Source: Clostridium caldaquaticum
GTDB taxonomy: Bacteria > Bacillota > Clostridia > Clostridiales > Clostridiaceae
Assembly (NCBI RefSeq): GCF_023806125.1
Contig: NZ_JAMSKT010000001.1
Span: forward strand, 186,001 to 250,000
Reading direction: 5' to 3'
DNA length: 64,000 bases
Position numbers and translations under genes: made by a program. The notes beneath the pieces are model-generated. The model was given only the letters and a program-made list of their open reading frames with translations. It had not been told where the DNA came from and did no database searches. Every line of letters begins with the position of its first letter. The first letter of the stretch is position 1. Shown piece after piece: positions 50,000 to 58,993 of this stretch.

Positions 50000-51043
50000 T
50001 TACAGTGCTAAAAACTCGTCAAAAATGTAATCTGCATCTTCTGGACCAGGGCAGGCCTCTGGATGGTACTGAACGCTAAATATTGGTAAAGTTTTATGTC
50101 TCATACCTTCCACAGTATTATCATTCATATTTACATGAGTTACCTTAACATCCTGAGGAAGCTCTTTTACATAATAGCCATGGTTTTGAGAAGTTATATA
50201 AACTCTATTTCTTTCAATATCCATAACAGGATGATTACAGCCTCTGTGCCCAAATTTCAGTTTTGCTGTTTTTCCTCCAAGAGCCAAGGCTAAAAGCTGA
50301 TGTCCAAGACAAATTCCTGCTATAGGTTTTCTGCCTATAAACTCTCTTATATTTTCTATAACTTTAGGCAAATCTTCCGGGTCTCCAGGACCATTAGACA
50401 AGAATATAATATCAGGATTAACCTTTAATATTTCTTCATAAGAGGTGTCTGCCGGGAATATAGTTAATTTGCAGCCCCTTCTTTCAAAAGAGCGTAATAT
50501 GTTTGATTTTATTCCAAAATCCATTACTGCAATATGCTTACCTTTACCAGGTATTTCATATACCTTATCAGTTGTTACATTCATTACTGCTTCTTTATTA
50601 CTGAAATCTTCAAGTTTTTTCTTAATATAGCCTTCACTTAATTCTTCAGTAGTTATTATGCCTTTCATAGTACCATTGTTTCTAAGTACTTTTGTAAGAG
50701 CTCTTGTATCAATGCCTTCTAAACCCATTATCTTATGATGCTTTAAATAATCTTTTAGTTTAATCTCACATCTAAAATTATTTGGATACTCACAAGCTTC
50801 TTTTACTATAAAACCCCTGACCTTTGGGCCATCTGATTCTCCATCCTCCAGGTTAAGACCATAATTACCTATAAGAGGATAAGTCATAGTTACAATCTGT
50901 CCATAATAGGAAGGGTCTGTTAATACTTGCTGATATCCTGCCATTCCTGTGTTAAAAACTACTTCTCCTACAGTTTCTTCTAAATATCCAAAAGCTCTTC
51001 CGCTAAAAATCATTCCATTTTCCAAGATAAGTTTTGCTTTCAT
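50000..51043 (-). CDS. carA: Carbamoyl-phosphate synthase small (glutaminase) subunit
   Basis: 347 residues: N-terminal CPSase domain ([15 protein letters not shown]) and a class-I glutamine amidotransferase domain with nucleophile Cys in [16 protein letters not shown] and the HPEACPGP end. Start ATG 51043, eight nt after GGAG; an upstream in-frame GTG at 51052 overlaps that site. The mRNA leader carries a PyrR-like loop, a leader peptide and an attenuator, so pyrimidine-dependent attenuation is expected. Confidence 0.97.
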   Translation of the reverse strand: MKAKLILENGMIFSGRAFGYLEETVGEVVFNTGMAGYQQVLTDPSYYGQIVTMTYPLIGNYGLNLEDGESDGPKVRGFIVKEACEYPNNFRCEIKLKDYLKHHKIMGLEGIDTRALTKVLRNNGTMKGIITTEELSEGYIKKKLEDFSNKEAVMNVTTDKVYEIPGKGKHIAVMDFGIKSNILRSFERRGCKLTIFPADTSYEEILKVNPDIIFLSNGPGDPEDLPKVIENIREFIGRKPIAGICLGHQLLALALGGKTAKLKFGHRGCNHPVMDIERNRVYITSQNHGYYVKELPQDVKVTHVNMNDNTVEGMRHKTLPIFSVQYHPEACPGPEDADYIFDEFLAL

Positions 51044-51083
51044 ATTTTCCACTCCAATCTAATTAAAATAAATTACAATTACT

Positions 51084-51141
51084 AAAAATAAAAACGAAAA
51101 GGATAACAAAGAGAATATTTACTTCATCTTTGCTATCCTTT
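51084..51141 (-). terminator. Attenuator hairpin in the carAB leader
   Basis: 15-bp stem (51127-51141/51098-51112, one G-U) with a 14-nt loop, followed on the minus strand by TCGTTTTTATTTTT. It lies between the promoter and carA and contains the leader peptide stop codon in its 5' arm. Confidence 0.85.
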
Positions 51142-51207
51142 AAATATGTGAAAAACGCTGTTTATCTTTACATTGGAATAATTTTCAGCACAAAAAAACA
51201 TATTCAT
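51133..51207 (-). CDS. carAB leader peptide, 24 aa
   Basis: Short ORF with a good ribosome site (AAAGGGGAG, eight nt before ATG), encoding MNMFFCAENYSN then VKINSVFHIFKG. The TAG stop (51133-51135) is inside the 5' arm of the attenuator stem, so a terminating ribosome would prevent the hairpin. A run of seven T falls at codons 3-6. The upstream PyrR-like loop overlaps its ribosome site. Confidence 0.65.
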   Translation of the reverse strand: MNMFFCAENYSNVKINSVFHIFKG

Positions 51208-51218
51208 TTTATTACTCC

Positions 51219-51254
51219 CCTTTCTGGCCTCACAGGACCAACTTAAAGTGAACT
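51219..51254 (-). promoter_or_regulatory. PyrR-binding-loop-like RNA element
   Basis: On the minus strand GGTCCTGTGAGGCCAGAAAGG resembles the conserved PyrR anti-antiterminator loop (GUCC-N-G-N-GAGGC-N-AAGG), with flanking CTTT/AAAG pairing for the lower stem. Its 3' edge is the ribosome site of the leader peptide. Confidence 0.7.
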
Positions 51255-51264
51255 ATCATATTTA

Positions 51265-51293
51265 ATTCTAAATAATTTCCGTCTTACTGTCAA
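51265..51293 (-). promoter_or_regulatory. carAB sigma-A promoter
   Basis: TTGACA (51288-51293), 17-nt spacer, TAGAAT (51265-51270). Transcription should start near 51258, just before the PyrR-like loop. Confidence 0.85.
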
Positions 51294-51317
51294 TATGCTT
51301 TAACTCATTAAGTTTAA

Positions 51318-51440
51318 CTATATATAAATAGCTATATCTAAATACTTATTTTCCATAGCTACACCGATACCAGCATATTTAATCATTGAGATATCATTGT
51401 GTCCATCGCCAAAAGCAATCATTTCTTCCTTTTTATATCT
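51318..51440 (-). pseudogene. C-terminal relic of a Cof-type HAD phosphatase
   Basis: A 40-codon open stretch encodes RYKKEEMIAFGDGHNDISMI followed by KYAGIGVAMENK, the motif III/IV region of Cof-type HAD sugar phosphatases. It then diverges and stops (LDIAIYI). There is no start or N-terminal half; a neighbouring frame just upstream holds EYSIEYMG-like residues, consistent with older frameshifts. It overlaps no functional gene and is dead DNA upstream of the GT2 gene. Confidence 0.75.
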
Positions 51441-51573
51441 CAAAAAAAATTTAAACCCATATACTCAATGGAATATTCATTTTTACACTAAAGCTTTAAT
51501 TAACTCTTGGAATAAAGCTCATAATTTGGGTAAAAATAATATATGGCATATAACTTAATATAGGAGTGAGACT

Positions 51574-52635
51574 ATGAACTCAAAATTAATATCAATAGTA
51601 GTGCCTATGTACTTTGAAGAAAAAGTTGTAGAAGAATGCTACAGAAGACTTACAGCTGTAGCTATAGAAAACAGCCTTAACTACGAGCTTATATTTGTAA
51701 ATGACGGCAGTACTGATAAAACCCTTGAGCTTTTAGAAGAAATATCTAAAAAAGATATGCATGTTAAAGTTATCAGCTTTTCAAGAAACTTTGGACATCA
51801 AATTGCTGTTACCGCAGGTATTGACAAAGCTAAAGGTGATGCAGCAGTTATTATTGATGCTGACCTTCAGGATCCTCCAGAACTTATACCTGAAATGATC
51901 AGGCTTTGGCAGCAAGGTTACGATGTAGTATACGGAAAAAGAAAAAAGCGTGAAGGAGAAAGATTTTTTAAGCTTGCTACTGCCAAATTATTTTACAGAC
52001 TCTTTGATAAGCTGTGTAATATAAAAATACCTCTTGATACTGGAGATTTCAGACTTATAGATAGAAAAGTAATAGAAGCTCTAAAGAAAATGCCTGAGCA
52101 CAACAGGTTTTTAAGAGGTATGTCCAGCTGGATAGGCTTTAAGCAGATTCCTCTTGAATATGAACGAAAAGAGCGTTTTGCAGGAGAAACAAAATACCCT
52201 TTTAAAAAGATGCTAAAGTTTGCTTTAGATGGAATTTTTTCTTTCTCCTCAAAACCTTTAAAATTTGTTGAATATTTAGGTTCTGCTATAATCTTTTTTG
52301 CTTTAGCTATGCTTGTATACTATTTTATAAGCTTTACCTCAAGCATAGAAGATGCAGTTTCTTTACGTTGGTCATTAATTTTAACTGTTATTACTTTTAT
52401 TGGCGGAATTCAACTGCTTTCTATCGGAATAATTGGAGAATATGTTTCTAGAATTTACGACGAAAGCAAAGGAAGGCCTCTTTACATAATCGATAAAGAA
52501 TTAAATATGGATAAAGAACTAGAAAAACCTTTATATTCTTTTAATAGAAAAATACATCTGGATAAAACCATAAGCGGCCGTCTATATTTAATAAGCAGAG
52601 AATTAAATAAAGATAAAGAATATGGTGTTAAATAA
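51574..52635 (+). CDS. GT2 polyprenyl-phosphate glycosyltransferase (GtrB/DPM1-like)
   Basis: 353 residues: GT-A domain about 1-225 (IVVPMYFEEKVVEEC, FVNDGSTDKT, DADLQDPPELI), two membrane helices about 232-253 and 266-290, and an unusual basic/acidic C-terminal tail of about 50 residues with repeated D-K-E/T pattern. Likely loads a sugar on undecaprenyl phosphate at the inner membrane face. AGGAGTG before ATG. Two nt before a GtrA-type flippase gene. Confidence 0.92.
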   Translation: MNSKLISIVVPMYFEEKVVEECYRRLTAVAIENSLNYELIFVNDGSTDKTLELLEEISKKDMHVKVISFSRNFGHQIAVTAGIDKAKGDAAVIIDADLQDPPELIPEMIRLWQQGYDVVYGKRKKREGERFFKLATAKLFYRLFDKLCNIKIPLDTGDFRLIDRKVIEALKKMPEHNRFLRGMSSWIGFKQIPLEYERKERFAGETKYPFKKMLKFALDGIFSFSSKPLKFVEYLGSAIIFFALAMLVYYFISFTSSIEDAVSLRWSLILTVITFIGGIQLLSIGIIGEYVSRIYDESKGRPLYIIDKELNMDKELEKPLYSFNRKIHLDKTISGRLYLISRELNKDKEYGVK

Positions 52636-52637
52636 AA

Positions 52638-53024
52638 ATGATTAAACTACTTAAGTTTTTAATAGTAGGCGGTATTAATACCTTAATTTCTCTATTAGTT
52701 TTTTATATACTAAATAAAATCCTGGCAGTCAATTATTTTATAAGTTCAGCTTGTGGATACATCTGCGGCATGTTTAATAGTTATATATTAAATAAAAAGT
52801 GGACCTTTGAAGACAGCGATAATAATATATTGTCTCAATTTATCAAGTTTGCTGCTATAAACGGAATATCCTTATTAATAAATTTGTTTGCTATGTACAT
52901 ATTAATTGATAAGTTGTATATAGACAGCTTTATTGCTCAGATTTTTGCTACGGTTTTCTCTACTGCTTCAAATTATATAGGAAGCAGAGTTTTAGTATTT
53001 AAAAAACTAAAAATAGAAAGTTAA
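52638..53024 (+). CDS. GtrA-family membrane protein
   Basis: 128 residues, four membrane helices, with FLIVGGINTLISLLVFYIL and NSYILNKKWTFE typical of GtrA. Proposed to flip the lipid-linked sugar made by the preceding GT2 enzyme for decoration of a wall polymer. No clear ribosome site of its own; probably coupled to the GT2 gene. Confidence 0.92.
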   Translation: MIKLLKFLIVGGINTLISLLVFYILNKILAVNYFISSACGYICGMFNSYILNKKWTFEDSDNNILSQFIKFAAINGISLLINLFAMYILIDKLYIDSFIAQIFATVFSTASNYIGSRVLVFKKLKIES

Positions 53025-53058
53025 TACTAAAAAGCATGGTTTCCCATGCTTTTTAGTA
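53025..53058. terminator. Bidirectional terminator
   Basis: 15-bp perfect stem (53025-53039/53044-53058) with loop TTTC between convergent gtrA-type and amidase-domain genes. Confidence 0.9.
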
Positions 53059-54162
53059 GTGAACTCTTACTAACCAGAATTTTATCTTTTTATTGCTCCA
53101 ACCTAGGTCCCAGGGAACCTTGTTTCTATCTGTGTTATGACAAGTTACTAAAGAATATCCTCTTGAATCTGCTCCTGTTACTGTTGAAATATGAGTAATA
53201 TCACCTTTTTTTTCATAAGCTACAAAATCTCCTGGCAGAAGTTTGTAGGAAGCTTTATATACTTTTTCATAACTTCCATATGCAATTACTGAAGCTCTTC
53301 CGCTGCCTACCATATAATGTGTAAATTTATCTGCATTTACCCAAGGCCCTGTAGCTCCTTTTCCATCATAGTTCCAAGCTCCAGTTTTTCTAAATTTTCC
53401 TCCCTCAAAAAGAATCTGCGAAGCAAAATTTGCACAATCCCCACCTTGAGGGTTATAATCTCTGTATTTTTTATTATATTTAAAGCCATATTGCTCCTCG
53501 CTAGCAGCTCCGCAGTATTTTTCTGCATACTCCACAGCCTTTATTCTTCTTTCATTTAGGTTTGGAAAATCTCTTGCTGGCTGAGATAAAATATACTGCT
53601 TTATATCATCAGCCTTTATGTTATCTAGGTTTAAAGAATCCGCAAAAGGATCTGTATACCACTCTTTTGTAATTATCCATAATCCATCTTTATTCTCAAG
53701 ATTCATATTATGATAGGTTCCAATCCTGGAACTATTTATCTCTTGTTGGTTTTCATAGACATATTTATATTCCGTAGAACACAATAAATTTACTGAATAT
53801 TTGCCATTCCCCCCTGTAATTCTTCTAACAACTACTTTAGGATTTATCTCTTTAAACTTAACTCCCTGCTTTTCTGCCCAGTTATGAAGATACTTTACTT
53901 TTCTTTGTTCATATTCAAAAGCCCAAGTTCCATATTTAGTATTCGTATCATAAATAGATTCAATCATTTCTAAATCCTGACTTAAAATTGCATTATTTCT
54001 AGCTTGAAAGATATGTTCTATAGCTTTTGTAACCTCTTCCTTTTCATTATTACCTTCAGCTAAAACATTAATTTCATACATATTTATTAATAATAATGCA
54101 ATAACTATCGCAGTCAGTTTTATAAAGCTTACTTTAACTTTTCTTTTGATGGAAAAGGTCAT
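53053..54162 (-). CDS. Secreted protein with a putative amidase domain (Amidase_6)
   Basis: 369 residues. Signal peptide or signal anchor about 10-36. A middle region (50-170) resembles the helical/NTF2-like region of such proteins. The C-terminal cysteine-peptidase-like amidase domain (about 200-369) has nucleophile Cys243 (GGDCANFASQ) and a His in DITHISTVTG. Probably cleaves a wall peptide or secreted substrate. Start ATG 54162, eight nt after GGAG. Confidence 0.85.
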   Translation of the reverse strand: MTFSIKRKVKVSFIKLTAIVIALLLINMYEINVLAEGNNEKEEVTKAIEHIFQARNNAILSQDLEMIESIYDTNTKYGTWAFEYEQRKVKYLHNWAEKQGVKFKEINPKVVVRRITGGNGKYSVNLLCSTEYKYVYENQQEINSSRIGTYHNMNLENKDGLWIITKEWYTDPFADSLNLDNIKADDIKQYILSQPARDFPNLNERRIKAVEYAEKYCGAASEEQYGFKYNKKYRDYNPQGGDCANFASQILFEGGKFRKTGAWNYDGKGATGPWVNADKFTHYMVGSGRASVIAYGSYEKVYKASYKLLPGDFVAYEKKGDITHISTVTGADSRGYSLVTCHNTDRNKVPWDLGWSNKKIKFWLVRVHY

Positions 54163-54269
54163 ATACAGCACTCCTCTACTTTGAGAAATAGATTTACATA
54201 TTTTTATTATTCCCTAGTTTAAATAAAACTGACCTGTGAATTTCGTCCAATATTATATTGTTTAACCAA

Positions 54270-55199
54270 TTAATTAAAAGCTTTATCGATTTTTTCAATA
54301 ATTGACTTTACAGAAAGTTCTTCAATAGGTGCACCGCTGTACCATTTATTATTATTGTTATTATCTCCAAAAAACTTAGCTTTTAAAATAATTTCTGGTC
54401 TATATTCAAAATGAAGAATATCAAAATGATTCCATTTTCCTCCCCAAACAAAATTATTTTTCTCAAAAATTTCTACTATATCTTTCGGATAAGATAAAAG
54501 TCTTTTTCTTCCCTGTTCTGGTGATGTCCATCTCCAATAATCCCTTTTATCTCTGGCAAGGTCTATAGTATTACCAAATGCATGAGGACTTAGCCTTCCT
54601 GTTCCTGCAATAGTTCTATAGTTATACGTTCCACTTAAAGGATAAACACAAACACCTATATCTCTTTTTTGTTTAGCAAGAGGTACAAGCTCTTTCATAA
54701 CATTTTTAAGCGATTCCGCTGCTTTATTATTACCATTAAATCTGCAGTTTATATAAGATACGTTAACAAGATTTTTTTCTACTGCCTGCTTAGAACCTCC
54801 GTAAACCTCTCTTAAAAGTTCATAAACTCTTATGCGGCCTGGATCAAAGTCTTTCTCCATTAAATCCGTAACAGGTTTAAGAGGATAAATCTGCTCCATC
54901 ATATCCTGAAGATCTGGATTATTTAACTTTTGCTCAAAAGTTTTATTTTTTTTATCATCGTAAAGTATTTTTTTTCCTGATTTCATAATTAAATATACAT
55001 TGCCATTATCTTCACGCTTTACATCTACTGCATATTCAGGATAACCTAACATAAGGCATAACAAATCTCTTTTCATAGTATTAACATAATTAAGTGCTGC
55101 TGCTTCCTCTACAGGAGCATTTTTATAAAAAGCTTCAGCATTATATTGATTTGTAATAAATGATAAAACGATAATTGTTATAATAATAATTTTTCGCAT
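54270..55199 (-). CDS. Secreted M15-family D-Ala-D-Ala carboxypeptidase/endopeptidase
   Basis: 309 residues. Signal peptide 1-23. The C-terminal M15 domain has zinc ligands His206 and Asp213 (LSPHAFGNTIDLA) and His263 (ILHFEYRPE). Trims peptidoglycan stem peptides or links. No ribosome site of clear strength beyond AGGTGA. It lies between the amidase-domain gene and a small Tyr-rich protein, all minus strand. Confidence 0.88.
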   Translation of the reverse strand: MRKIIIITIIVLSFITNQYNAEAFYKNAPVEEAAALNYVNTMKRDLLCLMLGYPEYAVDVKREDNGNVYLIMKSGKKILYDDKKNKTFEQKLNNPDLQDMMEQIYPLKPVTDLMEKDFDPGRIRVYELLREVYGGSKQAVEKNLVNVSYINCRFNGNNKAAESLKNVMKELVPLAKQKRDIGVCVYPLSGTYNYRTIAGTGRLSPHAFGNTIDLARDKRDYWRWTSPEQGRKRLLSYPKDIVEIFEKNNFVWGGKWNHFDILHFEYRPEIILKAKFFGDNNNNNKWYSGAPIEELSVKSIIEKIDKAFN

Positions 55200-55265
55200 A
55201 ATTATTTCACCTGCTATAGTATATTTTCACTTTATATACTGACCAAAAATAAAATAACTATGTAA

Positions 55266-55300
55266 AAAAACTCACCCAGAACTCTGGATGAGTTTAAACT
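55266..55300 (-). terminator. Terminator of the small Tyr/Asn-rich gene
   Basis: AAACTCA-CCAG/CTGG-TGAGTTT stem with one mismatch, followed on the minus strand by seven T. Confidence 0.85.
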
Positions 55301-55330
55301 TTAATTAAAATTTTTTAAGCTTGTACATTT

Positions 55331-55573
55331 TTAACATATATCATCCCAATTTCTTCTAGTATTAATGTTTATAATATTAGTATTGTCACGTCTATTTCCT
55401 AAAAGAAAACCTAAGCCAAGTCCTAAAATAGGATTTATTCCCAGCAAAGGAGCTAATCCAACTCCTAGTAAATAATTGTTTAAATTATTACCGTAATAGT
55501 TTGACCTTCCATAGTACTGATTTTCTGTATCATAAGAATAATCATAGTATCTTCCATTGTAGTAATTAGGCAT
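55331..55573 (-). CDS. Small Tyr/Asn/Gly-rich protein, 80 aa
   Basis: Starts MPNYYNGRYYDYSYDTENQY, with a hydrophobic Gly/Leu/Pro centre (LLGVGLAPLLGINPILGLGL) and an Asn/Arg tail ending in Cys. Composition resembles small spore-coat or surface proteins, but I know no family. Start ATG 55573 after GAGGAGGG; the upstream in-frame extension lacks a ribosome site. Confidence 0.72.
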   Translation of the reverse strand: MPNYYNGRYYDYSYDTENQYYGRSNYYGNNLNNYLLGVGLAPLLGINPILGLGLGFLLGNRRDNTNIININTRRNWDDIC

Positions 55574-55781
55574 TATATTTCCCTCCTCTCCTGTGTTTCT
55601 TAAGAGAACATAAAAATTATCAATCTTTATGCCTCCTATATATTTTTGATATATATTATTCACACTTATGATATTTGGTGCATTATTAAAGAAACTTATA
55701 AAATTTTTGTAAGTTAAAAAATATATTTAAAATAGTGTATAATAATATGTATATAAAATTATAAAACGGAGGAGGGGTTTG

Positions 55782-56549
55782 ATGTTATTTGATAGTCATA
55801 TTCATACAGAATTTTCAACTGATTCAAAAATGTGGATAAGTGAAGCCATAGAAAAAGCTGAAGAATTAAATATTGGACTTATACTTACAGAACATATGGA
55901 TATTAATTATCCTGAAAAAGACAGTTTTATTTTTAGTCCTGAGGAATATTTTAAAGAGTATGAAAAATATAAAAGCAATAAGCTGCTTCTTGGAATCGAA
56001 TTAGGAATGCAGCCAAACTGTGTTCTTGAAGGTAAAAAAATTATTGAAAAATACCCTTTTGACTACGTGCTTGGCTCCATTCATTTAGTAGACGGAATTG
56101 ATATTTATTTAGAAAATTATTATAAAGGAAGAAGTAAAAAAGAAACCTTTGAAATGTATTTTAAATTCATGCTGGACTGCTTAAATGCCTACACCTTTAT
56201 AGATTCTCTTGCTCATATAGATTATATTTCACGATATGCAAGGTATGATGACAGTGAGCTTATTTACGAAGACTTTTATGAATATATAGATGAAATACTA
56301 AAAACAGCAGTTCAAAAAAATATAGCTCTTGAAATAAATACTAGAAGGTTCGAAAGTAATAAAAGCATTAGAAATGTTCAAAAAATATATAAAAGATTTT
56401 ATGAGCTTGGCGGCAGAATAGTTACTTTAGGCTCAGACTCTCATCAAAAAGGGCAGATTGGGTATAAATTAGATATTGCAAAGGATATGGCAGACAGTTG
56501 TGGTCTTAAAGCTGTTTATTATAAAAATCGTAAACCAGAATATATTTAA
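55782..56549 (+). CDS. PHP-domain phosphatase, histidinol-phosphatase-like
   Basis: 255 residues with the PHP metal motifs DSHIHTEFS, LTEHMD, GIELGM, GSIHLVD, AHIDYI and LGSDSHQKG. The HisK/HisJ-type family dephosphorylates histidinol phosphate in His synthesis; other phosphoesters are possible, and no his genes are adjacent. ATG 55782 follows GGAGGGG; a TTG just before is less likely. Confidence 0.9.
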   Translation: MLFDSHIHTEFSTDSKMWISEAIEKAEELNIGLILTEHMDINYPEKDSFIFSPEEYFKEYEKYKSNKLLLGIELGMQPNCVLEGKKIIEKYPFDYVLGSIHLVDGIDIYLENYYKGRSKKETFEMYFKFMLDCLNAYTFIDSLAHIDYISRYARYDDSELIYEDFYEYIDEILKTAVQKNIALEINTRRFESNKSIRNVQKIYKRFYELGGRIVTLGSDSHQKGQIGYKLDIAKDMADSCGLKAVYYKNRKPEYI

Positions 56550-56555
56550 AATTTA

Positions 56556-56582
56556 AGGGCAGTCTAATAACTGCCCTGCTTT
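56556..56582. terminator. Bidirectional terminator
   Basis: AGGGCAGT/ACTGCCCT stem (56556-56563/56570-56577) with a 6-nt loop between convergent genes. Confidence 0.8.
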
Positions 56583-57223
56583 TATTTTATATTTAAAAGG
56601 CTCATAACAGAGAAGAAGTGAAATACGCTTCCTCCTATTACAAATAAATGCCATATTCCATGGTTAAAAGCTATTTTATCCTTTACATAAAATAAAGTTC
56701 CAACAGTATACAAAACTCCTCCAATGACTAAAAATAAAAAGCCGCTGAAAGTCATCTTTATATATAAAGTTCTTATAGCAATTATTACCATCCAACCCAT
56801 AACTATATAAAGAACAGTTGAAAGCACATCCTTCTTTCCTGTATAGAAAGCTTTTAAAACAATACCAACAACGGTGCTTGCCCAAATAATTCCAAATATA
56901 GTCCATCCTAACGTGCCACGCAGAACTGTCAGGCAAAAAGGGGTATAAGTTCCTGCTATCAGCAGATAAATTGACATATGATCAAATTTTCTAAAAAGTC
57001 TTTTAGCCTTCTTATTTGTAAGACTGTGATAAAGAGTTGATTCTAAATATAGTATAACTAAGGTTGAACCAAAAATTGAGAAACTAACTACATGCCATGC
57101 TGTTCCCTCAATGGCAGCAAAAACTATTAATAAAACTAAAGCTGCTATAGCAAGCAAAGTTCCCACTCCATGAGTTACCGCATTTGCTATTTCTTCTCCT
57201 TTAGTATAAAATTTACCTTCCAT
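56582..57223 (-). CDS. Hemolysin III / TrhA-family membrane protein (PAQR fold)
   Basis: 213 residues, seven membrane helices, starting MEGKFYTKGEEIANAVTHG. The family motifs ANAVTHG, STLYHS, FRKFDHMSIYLLIAGTYTP and FNHGIWHLFVIGGS, with conserved Ser/His/Asp, are visible. Family members affect membrane homeostasis; true hemolysin activity is doubtful. ATG 57223 follows AAGGAGG. Confidence 0.92.
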   Translation of the reverse strand: MEGKFYTKGEEIANAVTHGVGTLLAIAALVLLIVFAAIEGTAWHVVSFSIFGSTLVILYLESTLYHSLTNKKAKRLFRKFDHMSIYLLIAGTYTPFCLTVLRGTLGWTIFGIIWASTVVGIVLKAFYTGKKDVLSTVLYIVMGWMVIIAIRTLYIKMTFSGFLFLVIGGVLYTVGTLFYVKDKIAFNHGIWHLFVIGGSVFHFFSVMSLLNIK

Positions 57224-57451
57224 AAAAACCTCCTTGAACATATTTATGCATTATAGTTTTAAAAACTACATTGTAATATATACATATTATAACTCATATT
57301 TTAAAATAACACCATATAAGACATGCCTATATTTCAAAAAATTATTAAACTTTTTTTAATTCTTTATTTTTTATATGTATTTGAAATTATCCACAACATA
57401 TTGTGCAAAATGTGTACAACATATTCTACATATTGTTTTGTAAAAAATACC

Positions 57452-57480
57452 AAGGCAGCTTTCAGGGCTGCCTTTACTTA
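57452..57480 (-). terminator. hisS terminator
   Basis: AAGGCAGC/GCTGCCTT stem (57452-57459/57467-57474), 7-nt loop, T-run on the minus strand. Confidence 0.85.
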
Positions 57481-57484
57481 TCTG

Positions 57485-58798
57485 TTATCCTATTTTATTT
57501 ATTATCTCCTCTACAGTAAGCTTTAACTGCTCTCCAGTAGACATATTTTTTAAAGTTAATACATTGCTTGCTATTTCATCTTCACCTATTATTATTACAT
57601 AAGGAATTCCAAGCTTATTTGCATAATTAAGTTTCTTTGCAAATTTTCCTTCCTCAAAATAAACCTCTGTAATTATACCAGCCTTTTTAAGTTCATTAGA
57701 AACTTTAATGGAGTAAGAAACATTTTCATCCATAGGTACTACTAAAACCTTAGTCAAAGTTGAAGAAGTACTTTCTTTAAAAAAGCCTGCTTCTTTAAGC
57801 TGATAAAACAGTCTGCTTAAACCTATTGATATACCAACGCCAGGAAGCTTTTGCGCAGTATAGTATTCAGCCAAGTTATCGTATCTTCCTCCTGAACAAA
57901 CTGAGCCTATGCCTGGGTAATCATTTAATATTGTTTCATAAACTGTTCCTGTGTAATAATCAAGTCCTCTTGCTATTTTTAAATCTATCATAAAGTTTTT
58001 ATCTGGAACTCCAAATTGTCTTATATAGTAAACAACCTTTGAAAGTTCTTGAAGGCCTAAAACAAATTCTTCATTTTGGATATTTAAGTTTTTTAAACCT
58101 TCTAAAACTTCGTCACTGCTTCCTGAAATATTTATAAACTGTTCAATTCTTTCTATAGCACCATCACTTAAACCTAATTCCTTAAGTTCATTCTTTACAG
58201 CTTCTATTCCTATTTTATCTAGCTTGTCAATAATTCTTAAAGTTTCCATTTTGTTTTCAACGCCCGCTGCATCAAAAAAGCCATTTAAAACCTTTCTGTT
58301 ATTAATATGAATTGTGAAAGAATCAAAACCTAAATCAGTAAAAGTTGAATAAATAATGCTCGGAATTTCTGCATCGTTTATAATACTCAGTTTTCCATTT
58401 CCTATAATGTCTATATCACATTGATAAAACTCTCTAAATCTTCCTTTTTGATTTCTTTCCCCTCTATAAACCTTGCCTATCTGGTATCTTCTGAAAGGAA
58501 AGTTAAGTTCATTCATATGCTGAGCTACAAACCTAGCTAAAGGAACAGTTAAGTCAAAACGCAAAGATAAATCACTATCTCCCTTAGTAAATCTGTAAAT
58601 CTGCTTTTCAGTTTCCCCGCCGCCTTTAGCAAGAAGAACTTCAGACTTTTCAATAACTGGAGTATCTACAGGAATAAAACCATACTTTTCATAATTCTTT
58701 CTTATTGTGTCCATCATTTTGTTAAAAGCTATCTGATCAGCTGGAAGCCACTCTATAAAGCCTGGCAGCGTTGATGGTTTAACTATTTGATTAGCCAT
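57485..58798 (-). CDS. hisS: Histidyl-tRNA synthetase
   Basis: 437 residues, class II synthetase: motif 2 (RRYQIGKVYRGERNQKGRFREFYQCD in parts), the His-binding loop LDYYTGTVYE and motif 3 (PGVGISIGLSRLFYQL), then the anticodon-binding domain from about 335. ATG after AGGAGC. The short upstream region lacks a T-box, unlike many Firmicute hisS genes. Confidence 0.96.
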   Translation of the reverse strand: MANQIVKPSTLPGFIEWLPADQIAFNKMMDTIRKNYEKYGFIPVDTPVIEKSEVLLAKGGGETEKQIYRFTKGDSDLSLRFDLTVPLARFVAQHMNELNFPFRRYQIGKVYRGERNQKGRFREFYQCDIDIIGNGKLSIINDAEIPSIIYSTFTDLGFDSFTIHINNRKVLNGFFDAAGVENKMETLRIIDKLDKIGIEAVKNELKELGLSDGAIERIEQFINISGSSDEVLEGLKNLNIQNEEFVLGLQELSKVVYYIRQFGVPDKNFMIDLKIARGLDYYTGTVYETILNDYPGIGSVCSGGRYDNLAEYYTAQKLPGVGISIGLSRLFYQLKEAGFFKESTSSTLTKVLVVPMDENVSYSIKVSNELKKAGIITEVYFEEGKFAKKLNYANKLGIPYVIIIGEDEIASNVLTLKNMSTGEQLKLTVEEIINKIG

Positions 58799-58945
58799 TT
58801 GTTACTTCGCTCCTATCTCTTATAAAAATTACATACGTATAATTTACCACTTTATTATAGTAAAATAAATAGTTTTATTTATTATCTATATTTTAGCATA
58901 AATCCTAAGATTTAATCAGCTTTTTGTGAAAATAAACTTAATAAA

Positions 58946-58990
58946 GCTGGCAGCCGCTAGAAAACACTTAAATATCTAGCGGCTGTCAGC
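58946..58990 (-). terminator. Terminator of the hypothetical gene at 58994
   Basis: 15-bp stem (58946-58960/58976-58990, one G-U) with a 15-nt loop. Confidence 0.85.
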
Positions 58991-58993
58991 TAT

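Noticed and set aside
57387-57395. TTATCCACA, a consensus DnaA box, with nearby repeated ACATATT motifs
   Set aside because: A single box in a terminator-proximal intergenic stretch; no cluster, DUE or replication genes nearby, so no origin is claimed.
58799-58945. T-box upstream of hisS
   Set aside because: The region is short and AT-rich, with no conserved T-box sequence or terminator/antiterminator pair.
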